This document shows, piece by piece, positions 31,532 through 40,112 of a stretch of 44,484 nt of DNA (position 1 is its first letter; every line of letters starts with the position of its first letter). The translations under genes and the position numbers were made by a program. This DNA is from Betaproteobacteria bacterium (GTDB taxonomy: Bacteria; Pseudomonadota; Gammaproteobacteria; Burkholderiales; Ga0077523). A model generated the notes under the pieces. The model had not been told where the DNA came from, did no database searches, and saw nothing but the letters and a program-made list of their open reading frames with translations. The DNA is taken from assembly GCA_016125475.1 (NCBI GenBank), contig WGLR01000034.1, positions 1-44,484 on the forward strand, read 5' to 3'.

Positions 31532-32680
31532 ATGACCAAGACCACACGCCCGACCGAGTCGATGCGCCGGCGCACCTCGACGCGTGCACGTCGCGTCGAA
31601 GCGGGAGACGTCGCGCCCGCACGTGCGGCGCGCGGCATCGAGGCCTTCACCGTGTCGGAGGCGGTGGCCGCTGCCGAGGAGTCCCAGGTGGAGGCCGTGA
31701 AGGACATTCTCGCGAGCCAGGGCGGGAACGATCCGCAGAACGTCGTGGAGCAGTTGGAGGCAATCCTCGAGGGCGCCTCGCCCGACGAGGTGAGGGCGCT
31801 GCGGGAGACGCTGCTGCAGCGCGAGCCCGATCTCGCGCGCCTGCCCGCGAGCCCCGACGACGAACTCGCGGACGACTGGCGCTTCGGCGCCTATCCGTAC
31901 CGGAACCTGATGTCACGCCGCAACTACGAGAAGCAGAAGTACCGGCTCCAGGTGGAACTGCTGAAGCTGCAGAACTGGGTCAGGGAGACCGGGCAGCGCG
32001 TCGTGGTGCTCTTCGAAGGGCGTGATGCCGCCGGCAAGGGCGGCACCATCAAGCGGTTCATGGAACACCTGAACCCGCGGGGTGCACGTGTCGTGGCGCT
32101 CGAGAAGCCGACCGACTTCGAGAGGGGGCAGTGGTACTTCCAGCGCTACGTCCAGCACCTGCCGACCCACGGGGAGATCGTGCTCTTCGACCGCTCCTGG
32201 TACAACCGGTCGGGCGTCGAGCGCGTCATGGGATTCTGCTCGACCGACGAGTACGCCGAGTTCATGCGGCAGGCGCCCGAGTTCGAGCGCAACCTCGTGC
32301 GGAGCGGCATCCACCTCATCAAGTTCTGGTTCTCCGTGAGCAGGGAGGAACAGCGCCGGCGCTTCAAGGAGCGCCAGGTGCATCCGCTCAAGCAGTGGAA
32401 GCTCTCGCCGATCGATCTCGCGTCGCTCGACAAATGGGACGACTACACGAAGGCGAAGGAGGCGATGTTCTTCTACACGGACACCGCGGACGCGCCCTGG
32501 ACCGTGATCAAGTCGGACTGCAAGAAGAGGGCGCGCCTGAACGCGATGCGGTACATCCTGCACAAGCTCGCCTACACGCGAAAGGACACGCAGCAGATCG
32601 GCGCGCTCGATCCGCTCATCGTCGGGCGCGCTCACGTCGTGTACGAACGGGGCGAGAAGCAGGGCACGGCGCTGCTGTGA
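31532..32680 (+). CDS. ppk2: Polyphosphate kinase 2 (PPK2)
   Basis: A 382-aa PPK2 family kinase, which transfers phosphate between polyphosphate and nucleotides. Walker A is GRDAAGKGGTIKR (163-175), and Walker B with the lid-region arginines is VLFDRSWYNR (217-226). The catalytic domain (about 118-370) resembles the single-domain class I enzymes. An N-terminal extension of about 115 residues (basic at first, then acidic helical) is longer than usual and may regulate or oligomerise. The ATG at 31532 has GGAGG closely upstream. An FNR-like box suggests oxygen-related control. Confidence 0.92.
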   Translation: MTKTTRPTESMRRRTSTRARRVEAGDVAPARAARGIEAFTVSEAVAAAEESQVEAVKDILASQGGNDPQNVVEQLEAILEGASPDEVRALRETLLQREPDLARLPASPDDELADDWRFGAYPYRNLMSRRNYEKQKYRLQVELLKLQNWVRETGQRVVVLFEGRDAAGKGGTIKRFMEHLNPRGARVVALEKPTDFERGQWYFQRYVQHLPTHGEIVLFDRSWYNRSGVERVMGFCSTDEYAEFMRQAPEFERNLVRSGIHLIKFWFSVSREEQRRRFKERQVHPLKQWKLSPIDLASLDKWDDYTKAKEAMFFYTDTADAPWTVIKSDCKKRARLNAMRYILHKLAYTRKDTQQIGALDPLIVGRAHVVYERGEKQGTALL

Positions 32681-32912
32681 CCCCGGTGGTCCGCGCGCCT
32701 CCGGCGCGGGCTGCTTTCGCCACAAGGGCCGCCGCGCGCGATCGCGTCCCGGACGAGGATCCATGCCGGGAAACCCTTCGTGCTCGTCGGGTTCCGGTGC
32801 GTGGCACGGGTTGCCGGCGCGCGGCAGCGCCGGGCCTTCCATAAAGTTGCGGGTATCGGGGCCGTTGAAAGTCCGGTGGGGTGTCCGGCGGGACATTCAT
32901 TTCCGGAAACTC

Positions 32913-34241
32913 ATGGCAACCATTCTCTTGCTGGACCCTGCGGCGCCAGGGAGCCGATTCACGCTCGGGCGGCTGCACGCGGCCGGACACCGGGCGCGAG
33001 TTCTCCGGTCGGTCCAGGCGTTCGCGCACGCGGTCGCGTCCGACCGGCCCGACGTCCTCGTCCTCGTCGACGTCCCCGGGCAGATCGATGCGGTCGCCAC
33101 ACTCGGTCTCGTCCGCCGCCGTATCGCGGGGCCGGGACCCTCCGCGATCGTCCTGGCCGGCGAATCGCGCAGGCGGGAGGCAGGGACGGCCGCGGACCTC
33201 GTCCTGCCGCTCGCGGCTGCCGAGGTGCTCGTCACGAACGCGGTGAACCTCGTGCTGCAGGGTCGGGCACGGGACGAGGGTCTGATGATTCATCCCGCCG
33301 CGCCGCACTCCGATCCCGTCGACCGCACCATCTCCGAGGCCCGGCGCGCGCGGACGTCACCGCAGCCCGCTTCCGTCCCGGTCCTTCCCGACGCCGCCCT
33401 TCCGGCCCGCGCGAACGTCAATGGCTACCGTGTGACGCGCCCGCTGGGCCGTGGCGGCATGGCCATGGTGTATCTCGCCCGTCACGAGGAGACGGGGGAG
33501 GATCGCGTGCTGAAGCTGCTGCCCATCAGCGAGCACGACGGCGGCGATCTCGTGCAGCGGCTCATCAACGAGGCCGTGCTGCTGTCGCAGGTCGATCACC
33601 CGAACGTCGCGAAGATCCACGAACACGGATTCACCGACTGGCACGCGTACATCGCCATGGAGTACCTGCCCGGCGGCGACCTTCGCAACGTGCTCGGAAA
33701 GCCGATGCCGCCCGACCGGGCGGCCGACGCCCTGATCCAGATCGCCGGCGCTCTCGAGGCCATTCACGCGGCCGGGATCGTCCACCGCGACCTGAAGCCG
33801 GAGAACGTGATGCGGCGGGCCGACGGCGCGTTCGTGCTCGTCGACTTCGGCATCGCGCGCCAGTCGGGCGTGCAGCTGAGCTATGTGGGCACGGGCCACG
33901 TCGTCGGTACCGCGGCCTATCTCGCCCCCGAGTATCTCGAGGAGGGTGCCTCGGTGGACCATCGTGGCGACATCTACAGCCTGGGCGTGCTCTTCCACGA
34001 GATGCTCACGGGACGGAAGCCGTTCGACGCCCGGAATCCGATGCACGTTCTCGACATGCACATGCGTGCTCCCGTGCCGCGACTGCCCGCGCCGCTTCAG
34101 TGGGCGCAGCCGCTCGTCGACAGGATGATGGCGAAGCGGCCGCAGGACCGGTTCACGGATACCGCGGCGCTCGTGGCGGCCGTCCGGTCGGCCCTGTCCG
34201 GCGGCGAGGGCGGTCGCGAGGCCTCCACGCCGGCCGCCTGA
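32913..34241 (+). CDS. Ser/Thr protein kinase with N-terminal receiver-like domain
   Basis: A 442-aa protein. Residues 1-118 look like a degenerate receiver fold (ILLLDPAAPG at the first strand, VLVLVDVPG at the third) lacking the usual acidic pair. A Pro/Ala linker follows (about 120-168). The Hanks-type kinase domain (171-430) is complete: GRGGMA loop, Lys201, Glu220, HRDLKPEN (291-298), DFG (311-313) and APEYL. It has no membrane span, unlike PknB types. GGAA precedes the ATG. The next gene encodes a second degenerate-receiver protein, so the two may form a signalling pair. Confidence 0.87.
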   Translation: MATILLLDPAAPGSRFTLGRLHAAGHRARVLRSVQAFAHAVASDRPDVLVLVDVPGQIDAVATLGLVRRRIAGPGPSAIVLAGESRRREAGTAADLVLPLAAAEVLVTNAVNLVLQGRARDEGLMIHPAAPHSDPVDRTISEARRARTSPQPASVPVLPDAALPARANVNGYRVTRPLGRGGMAMVYLARHEETGEDRVLKLLPISEHDGGDLVQRLINEAVLLSQVDHPNVAKIHEHGFTDWHAYIAMEYLPGGDLRNVLGKPMPPDRAADALIQIAGALEAIHAAGIVHRDLKPENVMRRADGAFVLVDFGIARQSGVQLSYVGTGHVVGTAAYLAPEYLEEGASVDHRGDIYSLGVLFHEMLTGRKPFDARNPMHVLDMHMRAPVPRLPAPLQWAQPLVDRMMAKRPQDRFTDTAALVAAVRSALSGGEGGREASTPAA

Positions 34242-34275
34242 GCGCCTCGGACGTCCGTCCGGGCGGGAGCCCGAC

Positions 34276-34329
34276 GGGCCCCGAGCCTTCGGCCGGGCCG
34301 GCGGGCCCCGAGCCTTCGGCCGGGCCGGC
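34276..34329. repeat. 27-bp tandem duplication
   Basis: Two perfect copies (34276-34302 and 34303-34329) begin GGGCCCCGAGCC, then a third partial GGGCCCG. The repeat is GC-only apart from a few bases, strongly self-complementary (GCCGGGCCGGC), and lies between the kinase and receiver-like genes. It may affect their coupling. Confidence 0.85.
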
Positions 34330-34393
34330 GGGCCCGCCCCTTGCTGGTGCTGCGATCAATACGACAACGCGCGACCGGTCGCAGCGCTACAGA

Positions 34394-35311
34394 ATGACAA
34401 AACCCGCCTTTTGCGTGCGTGTGCTCGGCTTCAACGCCACGGAAAATCTCGTCCTGGGCAGCATCTTCGGCCTCGCCGCGAGACGCAATCCGAAATATTT
34501 CCGCCAGGTGCAGGAGACCGGGGAGCCGGACCTCTGCCTCGTCGACGCCGACGATCCCGACGCGATGGCGGGGTTCCTGACCCGGCACGCCGCGCACGGG
34601 ACGCCTGCCGTCCTGATCGGCCGACACGACCACGGCACGGGGCTGCCGTGCCTCCCGCGCCCGCTGCAGTGGGCCCGGCTCTTCGTCGCGTTCGACCAGG
34701 CTCTCGGTCACGAGGGCACGGGTCGCGAGCCCGACGTCCGGGTGCGCCTCGCCGACGATCCCGATGCGACGCAGGTGGTGTCGCGTCGACCGCGCCTGGC
34801 GCCGCCGTCCCCGGACGGCGGATCACCCGGTAGCGACCCGCCGGCGGCGAACGGGACGGCGAAGTCACCGATCGCGCCCGACGCAGGCAGTGCCGCCACG
34901 GGAACCGGGCCCGGGGCAGTCGCCGGCGTGTCCGGCTCACGCGTCCTGATCGTCGACACCGACCCGGGCGTCCGCGCTTTCGTGCGCGACCGGCTCGAAC
35001 GCTATCGTCTGCACGTCGAGACCGCCGAATCCGGTGCGGAGGCCGTGCGACTTGCCGCGCAGGGACACTACGCGTGCGTGTTCGTCGCAGCGGACCTGCC
35101 GGACATCGACGGCTACCGGATCTGCAAGGCAGTCAAGACGCGCAAGGCGGCACGCCCCACTGCCGTCGTGATGCTCTCCGTCGGCGCCGCCCCCGGCGAC
35201 AGGATCCGCGCCAAGATGGCCGGCTGCGACGCCTTCCTCGCCAAGCCCGTCGACCGCGAACGGCTGCTCGAGGCGATCGCGCGGTTCCTGCCGGCAGCCG
35301 CGGCCGCCTGA
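34394..35311 (+). CDS. Receiver-domain protein with missing phospho-acceptor Asp
   Basis: A 305-aa protein. An N-terminal domain of unknown type (1-105, FCVRVLGFNATENLVLGSIF) is joined by a disordered linker (about 130-180) to a C-terminal receiver (183-300). In the receiver VLIVDTDPG has Thr where a second acidic residue is normal. The phospho-acceptor position aligned to FVAADLPDIDG is Ala232. Ser262 and Lys284 (LAKP) are kept. It is therefore unlikely to take part in Asp phosphorylation; Ser/Thr phosphorylation by the adjacent kinase is an attractive alternative (inference). No Shine-Dalgarno is evident at this ATG. Confidence 0.82.
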   Translation: MTKPAFCVRVLGFNATENLVLGSIFGLAARRNPKYFRQVQETGEPDLCLVDADDPDAMAGFLTRHAAHGTPAVLIGRHDHGTGLPCLPRPLQWARLFVAFDQALGHEGTGREPDVRVRLADDPDATQVVSRRPRLAPPSPDGGSPGSDPPAANGTAKSPIAPDAGSAATGTGPGAVAGVSGSRVLIVDTDPGVRAFVRDRLERYRLHVETAESGAEAVRLAAQGHYACVFVAADLPDIDGYRICKAVKTRKAARPTAVVMLSVGAAPGDRIRAKMAGCDAFLAKPVDRERLLEAIARFLPAAAAA

Positions 35312-35330
35312 CCGGAATCGCCGCGCGAGG

Positions 35331-37976
35331 TCAGGCCAGCGCGCGCTGCACGACTTCGCTCACGTCCTTCGAGAGTCCGGCATGGTCGCGAATGCGCTCG
35401 AGCGCCTGCCGCGCGTGCGACTGGCGCTTCGCGTCGAACTTCCGCCAGCGGTCCATGGCGCGCGCCAGCCTCGCGGCCACCTGCGGATTCAGGGCGTCGA
35501 GCTGGAGGACGTGCGCCGCGAGGAAGTCGTAGCCCGAGCCGTCGGCTGCGTGGAAGTGCAGCGGATTGTGGTGGCAGAAGCCGCCGACCAGTGCCCGCAC
35601 GCGATTGGGATTCCGGATGTCGAAGTCCTGGTGCTCGGTGAGCGCGCGCACGCGCGCGAGCGTGCCGGGCAGTCGTGACGTGGCCTGCACCGCGAACCAC
35701 TTGTCGAGCACCAGCGCCTCGGCGTGCCACCGTTCGTGGAAGCGTGCGAGCACGGCCTCGCGTTCCGGACAGTCGGTGTTGACGAGCGGCGTGAGGGCCG
35801 CCATCGAGTCCGTCATGTTGTCGGCACCGTCGAACTGCGCGACGCAGATCGCGCGGATCCCGTCGTCCTCGAGCTCCATCAGATACCCGAGGCAGGTGTT
35901 GCGCAGCGCGCGCCGACCGGCGGACGCGGCATCGGGGCTGTACCGCCCGGGAACGGCCATGGTCCGGTAGGTCGCCATGAGACGGTCCTGCAGGACCTGG
36001 GCGAGGTGCTGCCGGATGCGCACGCGGATCGCGTGTATCGCTTCGGGATCCACGACCGTCATCTGCTCGCCGACGTAGGTTTCCGACGGCAGCGTGAGGG
36101 CTTCGGCGGCGAACGCGGGATCGCCCGGCGCGTCGTCGAGCACCCGCGCGAACGCGTCGACGAAGCTGCGGGGAATCTCGAAGGCGCGCCCTGCCTGCCG
36201 CTGCGCGATGCACCGGAGCATGAGCCCGAGCGCGAGCCTCTGACCCGCTTCCCAGCGGTTGAACGGATCGCTGTCGTGCGCGAGCAGGTGGGCGAGTTCC
36301 TGTTCGCGGTAGTCGTATTCGAACACCACCGGTGCCGAGAAGCCGCGCCCGAGAGACGGGACCGGGCGCGACGGCACGCCGACGAACTCGAAGGTCTGTT
36401 CCGCTTCGGTCAGGGACAGTACGCGCGTGCCGGGTCCCGGAAGCGATTCGCCCGCGAGGCGCAGCGGGAGATCGTGTCCGCCCGCGTCGACGAGACCCAC
36501 CGCGAGCGGGATGTGCAGCGGTGGCGTCCCGGGACGACCGGGCGACGGCGGGAGGCTCTGCGCGACCCTGAGCGTGAAGCGCTGGGAGGCGTCGTCGTAG
36601 TCCGAGCGAGCCTTCACGCGAGGCGTTCCGGCCTGGTCGTACCAGCGCCGGAACTGCGTGAGGTCGACGCCGCTCGCGTCCTGCATCGCCTGCACGAACT
36701 CGTCACACGTGACGGCCTGGCCGTCGTGGCGCTCGAAATAGAGGTCCATGCCCCGACGGAAGCCGTCCTCGCCGACGAGCGTCTGGATCATGCGCACGAC
36801 CTCCGCCCCCTTTTCGTAGACGGTCGCCGTGTAGAAGTTGGAGATCTCCATGTAGGACTGCGGTCGCACGGGGTGCGCCATCGGGCCGGCGTCCTCCGGG
36901 AACTGCATCGAGCGCAGGTTGCGCACCTCCTGGATGCGCTGGACCGCGCGGGAATACATGTCGGCGCCGAACTCCTGGTCCCGGAACACGGTCAGCCCTT
37001 CCTTCAGGGACAGCTGGAACCAGTCGCGACACGTGACGCGGTTGCCGGTCCAGTTGTGGAAGTACTCGTGCGCGACGACGCGATCGATGTTCATGTAGTC
37101 GGTGTCGGTCGCCGTGTCGGGCCGCGCGAGCACGAACTTCGTGTTGAAGATGTTGAGTCCCTTGTTCTCCATCGCGCCCATGTTGAAGTCGCTCACGGCG
37201 ACGATCATGAAGCGGTCGAGATCCATCTCGAGCCCGAACCTGTCCTCGTCCCACTTCATGGACTTCCTGAGCGCGGCCATGGCGTGACCGGCCTGGTCGA
37301 GCTTGCCCGGCTCGACGTAGACGCCGAGCTGCACGCTGCGGCCGGAGCGCGTGACGAACGTGTCCTCGAGCACTTCGAGGCGCGCGGCGACCATCGCGAA
37401 CAGGTAGCTCGGCTTCAGGAACGGATCGTCCCAGCGCGCGAAGTGTCGTCCGCCGGGTTCGTCCCCGTGCTCCACGAGATTGCCGTTCGAGAGCAGCACC
37501 GGGAAGCGCTCCCGGTCGGCGTGCAGGGTGGTCGTGTATCGGGCCATCACGTCGGGACGGTCGAGAAACCACGTGATGCGCCGGAATCCTTCGGCCTCGC
37601 ACTGCGAGAACAGCCCGTTGCGCGACGAGAAGAACCCCATCAGGCGCGTATTGCGGAAGGGGTCGATGCGCGTCACCGTGCGCAGCGTGAAGGCATCCGG
37701 CACGGCGTGGATCACGAGACGGTCGGCTTCCACGACGTAGGCTTCCCGGGGGAGCTCGTGACCGTCGACCGCCACGGACTCCAGCGCGAGTTCGTCGCCG
37801 TCCAGCACCAGCGGCCCGGCGGTGCGTCCGCGCGCCGGGTTGCGGCGCACGCGGAGATCCGCGCGCACGAGCACGTCCTCCTCGCGGATCGAGACGTCGA
37901 GATCGACGGTGTCGATCAGGAAGGGCGGCGGGGTGTAGTCCTTCAGGTGGACCACGGTCGGAGCTGGGTCACGCAT
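35331..37976 (-). CDS. pepN: Aminopeptidase N
   Basis: An 881-aa M1 metallopeptidase, the usual length of the bacterial enzyme. The exopeptidase motif GAMEN is at 267-271, the zinc site HEYFH at 303-307 and the third ligand Glu326 lies in LKEGLTVFRDQEF. An N-terminal beta domain and a C-terminal alpha-helical domain (from about 550) are as in E. coli PepN. It is cytosolic and releases N-terminal residues from peptides. Convergent with the receiver-like gene, 19 nt away. Confidence 0.96.
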   Translation of the reverse strand: MRDPAPTVVHLKDYTPPPFLIDTVDLDVSIREEDVLVRADLRVRRNPARGRTAGPLVLDGDELALESVAVDGHELPREAYVVEADRLVIHAVPDAFTLRTVTRIDPFRNTRLMGFFSSRNGLFSQCEAEGFRRITWFLDRPDVMARYTTTLHADRERFPVLLSNGNLVEHGDEPGGRHFARWDDPFLKPSYLFAMVAARLEVLEDTFVTRSGRSVQLGVYVEPGKLDQAGHAMAALRKSMKWDEDRFGLEMDLDRFMIVAVSDFNMGAMENKGLNIFNTKFVLARPDTATDTDYMNIDRVVAHEYFHNWTGNRVTCRDWFQLSLKEGLTVFRDQEFGADMYSRAVQRIQEVRNLRSMQFPEDAGPMAHPVRPQSYMEISNFYTATVYEKGAEVVRMIQTLVGEDGFRRGMDLYFERHDGQAVTCDEFVQAMQDASGVDLTQFRRWYDQAGTPRVKARSDYDDASQRFTLRVAQSLPPSPGRPGTPPLHIPLAVGLVDAGGHDLPLRLAGESLPGPGTRVLSLTEAEQTFEFVGVPSRPVPSLGRGFSAPVVFEYDYREQELAHLLAHDSDPFNRWEAGQRLALGLMLRCIAQRQAGRAFEIPRSFVDAFARVLDDAPGDPAFAAEALTLPSETYVGEQMTVVDPEAIHAIRVRIRQHLAQVLQDRLMATYRTMAVPGRYSPDAASAGRRALRNTCLGYLMELEDDGIRAICVAQFDGADNMTDSMAALTPLVNTDCPEREAVLARFHERWHAEALVLDKWFAVQATSRLPGTLARVRALTEHQDFDIRNPNRVRALVGGFCHHNPLHFHAADGSGYDFLAAHVLQLDALNPQVAARLARAMDRWRKFDAKRQSHARQALERIRDHAGLSKDVSEVVQRALA

Positions 37977-38073
37977 GTCTGGTTCGCTTCCTGTGATTGC
38001 ACGGTCTGTGGGTGAGACCGCGTCGGGGCGGTTGTGTTTCCGTGGCGACTCGCTGCCCCGGAGCGAGCGGCCA

Positions 38074-38622
38074 TCATCCGGTCGTCCCGGCCGGTGAGGC
38101 GGGCACGGCGGTCATCGCGTGCGCCGCGTCCCGGAAGAATTCTTCGATCGACGCGCGGGGCAGGCCGCTCATGCGGGCGACGACGCCTGCCGACGCGAGC
38201 GCCCAGCGGGCAGTCGCGCTCGCGAGGACGGCGCCGTCCGGACCGCGTACCTCGGCCCGTGTCTCCGCCTGCCGTGCATCGTGGGCGATCACCCTGGCCT
38301 CGACCTCGAGCGGGACGAGCGTGCGCACGGGTTTCGCGAACGTCACGTTCATGTCGGTGGTGAGGCCGAGGCGCTGCGTGTGCAGGATGAGCGCCCAGGC
38401 CGCGATCTCGTCGAGCAGCGTGGAGACGATGCCACCGTGTGCGATCCCCTCCACTCCGCAGAAGTGGGACGCCAGGGTGTGTGACGCGACACACCCCTCG
38501 CGCGTCGGCTCGACGTGGAGATGCAGCCCGTGCGGGTTGCGGGGAGAGCAGCCGAAGCACTGCCCCGGCCAGCGCGGCAGGCCGTGCGTGTCGTGCGCCG
38601 GTGCGGCACGCCCGGGTGTCAC
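38074..38622 (-). CDS. PaaI-type hotdog thioesterase
   Basis: A 182-aa protein with a hotdog domain: CFGCSPRNPHGL near the N-terminus, then HFCGVEGIAHGGIVSTLLDEIAAW, whose HGG and Asp/Glu positions form the acyl-CoA thioesterase site of the PaaI/YigI-type family. The C-terminal 35 residues extend past the fold. The only start available upstream of the conserved region is a GTG at 38622. It is encoded 97 nt upstream of pepN on the same strand. The acyl-CoA substrate is unknown. Confidence 0.82.
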   Translation of the reverse strand: MTPGRAAPAHDTHGLPRWPGQCFGCSPRNPHGLHLHVEPTREGCVASHTLASHFCGVEGIAHGGIVSTLLDEIAAWALILHTQRLGLTTDMNVTFAKPVRTLVPLEVEARVIAHDARQAETRAEVRGPDGAVLASATARWALASAGVVARMSGLPRASIEEFFRDAAHAMTAVPASPAGTTG

Positions 38623-38816
38623 AGCGGCTCCCGCGCGGCCGTCGCCGCGCCCTTCGTGCAGGACATGGATCTCCCCCGATGCGTCTCGTCGTGATCTGCT
38701 CGCCTCGGTGGTCGACCGGTGAAGGCTGCCCCCGCGGCGGGTCGTATGAGCCCCGATTGTAAAGAACGTGCGCGCGCATGGCGTGCCGGGGTGCTGGCGC
38801 GCGACGGCGCGTCGAC

Positions 38817-38830
38817 TTAATCTAGGTCAA
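38817..38830 (-). promoter_or_regulatory. FNR/CRP-type box
   Basis: In minus-strand reading TTGACCTAGATTAA; in plus reading TTAATCTAGGTCAA. It is palindromic and close to TTGAT-N4-ATCAA and to the box at 31462. It lies about 95 bp upstream of the MBL-fold gene at 38925. Confidence 0.45.
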
Positions 38831-38924
38831 GTGTCCGGGAGGCGGGATCGTTTCCAATCCCGGCTCAGGGGTGAACCGTCGCGGTCTCGGCCGCACCAGA
38901 CGTATCCGGGAGTTGAATCCAGCA

Positions 38925-39794
38925 ATGACCAGGAATCCGGAAGTGAAGGCCTTCTTCGACGAGGCGACGTGGACGCTCAGCTACGTCGCGTGGGATCCGG
39001 AGACACGCGACGCGGTCGTGGTCGATTCGGTGCTCGAGTACGATCCCGCCGCGTCCCGCCTGGGTACGCGTCCCGTGGACGAACTGGAGCAGTTCCTGCG
39101 GGAAGGCGGTCTCCGGCTCCACTGGATACTCGACACGCACGCCCACGCCGACCACTTCACGGGTTCTCACGAACTGGGGACGCGCTTTCCGGATGCGAAG
39201 GTCGCGATCAGCGAACGCATTCGCGAAGTGCAGAAGATTTTCGGGGGTGTCTTCAACCTGGGGCCCGGGTTCGACGAGACGGGCGGGCAGTTCGACCACC
39301 TGCTGTCGGACGACGAGGCGCTGGCTGCGGGGTCGCTGACGGTCCGCGCGATCGCGACGCCGGGGCACACGCCTGCCTGCATGTGCTTTCTCGTGGGCGA
39401 TGCCCTGTTCACGGGCGACACGCTGTTCATGCCCGACTACGGCGTGGGGCGCTGCGATTTTCCCGGCGGGAGTGCCGAGGCGCTCTACGAGTCGATCACC
39501 GCACGGCTCTACACGCTGCCGGACGCGACGCGCGTGTTCGTCGGCCACGACTACCAGCCCGGCGGACGCGAGGTTCTCTGGGAATCGACGATAGGCGAAG
39601 AGAAGCTGCACAACGTCCAGTTGCGGGCGTCGACGCCTCGCGAGTCGTTCATCGAGTACCGCAAGGCGCGTGACCGGCGGCTCGGTGCTCCCCGCCTGCT
39701 CTTCCCGAGCATCCAGTTCAACATCAACGCGGGCCGGATGCCTGCCCCCGAGGCGAACGGCACCGCCTATCTCAAGATCCCGCTGCGCCGGTAG
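38925..39794 (+). CDS. MBL-fold hydrolase, persulfide dioxygenase/Blh-like
   Basis: A 289-aa metallo-beta-lactamase-fold protein. The metal motif THAHADHFTGS, then ATPGHTPACMCF, GDTLFMPDYGVGRCDFPGG and VGHDYQPGG match the ETHE1/Blh-type group of glutathione persulfide dioxygenases more closely than glyoxalase II. These oxidise persulfides with one mononuclear iron and detoxify sulfide. The ATG at 38925 is preceded at distance by GGGAG. An FNR-like box upstream fits redox-linked control. Glyoxalase-like hydrolysis is the main alternative. Confidence 0.83.
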   Translation: MTRNPEVKAFFDEATWTLSYVAWDPETRDAVVVDSVLEYDPAASRLGTRPVDELEQFLREGGLRLHWILDTHAHADHFTGSHELGTRFPDAKVAISERIREVQKIFGGVFNLGPGFDETGGQFDHLLSDDEALAAGSLTVRAIATPGHTPACMCFLVGDALFTGDTLFMPDYGVGRCDFPGGSAEALYESITARLYTLPDATRVFVGHDYQPGGREVLWESTIGEEKLHNVQLRASTPRESFIEYRKARDRRLGAPRLLFPSIQFNINAGRMPAPEANGTAYLKIPLRR

Positions 39795-39813
39795 TCCGCA
39801 TCGCGGTCCTGCC

Positions 39814-40023
39814 TCAGCACAGCGCGTCGTCGGTGTCGGCAGGCAGTTCACGCGGCATCCAGGTGCCACGCGGGGTCAGGCGTCGGGGCATCGGCAGCAC
39901 CTCACGCGGGCCCTCGGGGGCCGGATGGGTCGACTGTCCGGTCGCGTCGTGTCCGGATTCGGCGCCCACGATGCCCTTGCACAGTCGTGCCGTGCGCGTG
40001 TCGTGTCGCGTCAGCTGGATCAT
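39814..40023 (-). CDS. Small hypothetical protein, 69 aa
   Basis: Not recognised. ATG at 40023 is preceded by GGAGA 9 nt upstream. Codon third positions are strongly G/C as in neighbouring genes. The product is polar, without membrane spans, with basic and acidic patches (RRLTPRGTWMPRELPADTDDALC). It lies downstream of the hybrid kinase gene on the same strand, and could be its last cistron or a chance frame. Confidence 0.45.
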   Translation of the reverse strand: MIQLTRHDTRTARLCKGIVGAESGHDATGQSTHPAPEGPREVLPMPRRLTPRGTWMPRELPADTDDALC

Positions 40024-40112
40024 GTTTCGGTCTCTCCGGGATTCTCTCGTCGTTCGTGCGAGGCGGTGCGGGGCCGGTCGGGGCGTGTCGGGGCGTGTCG
40101 GCCGCGACGCGT

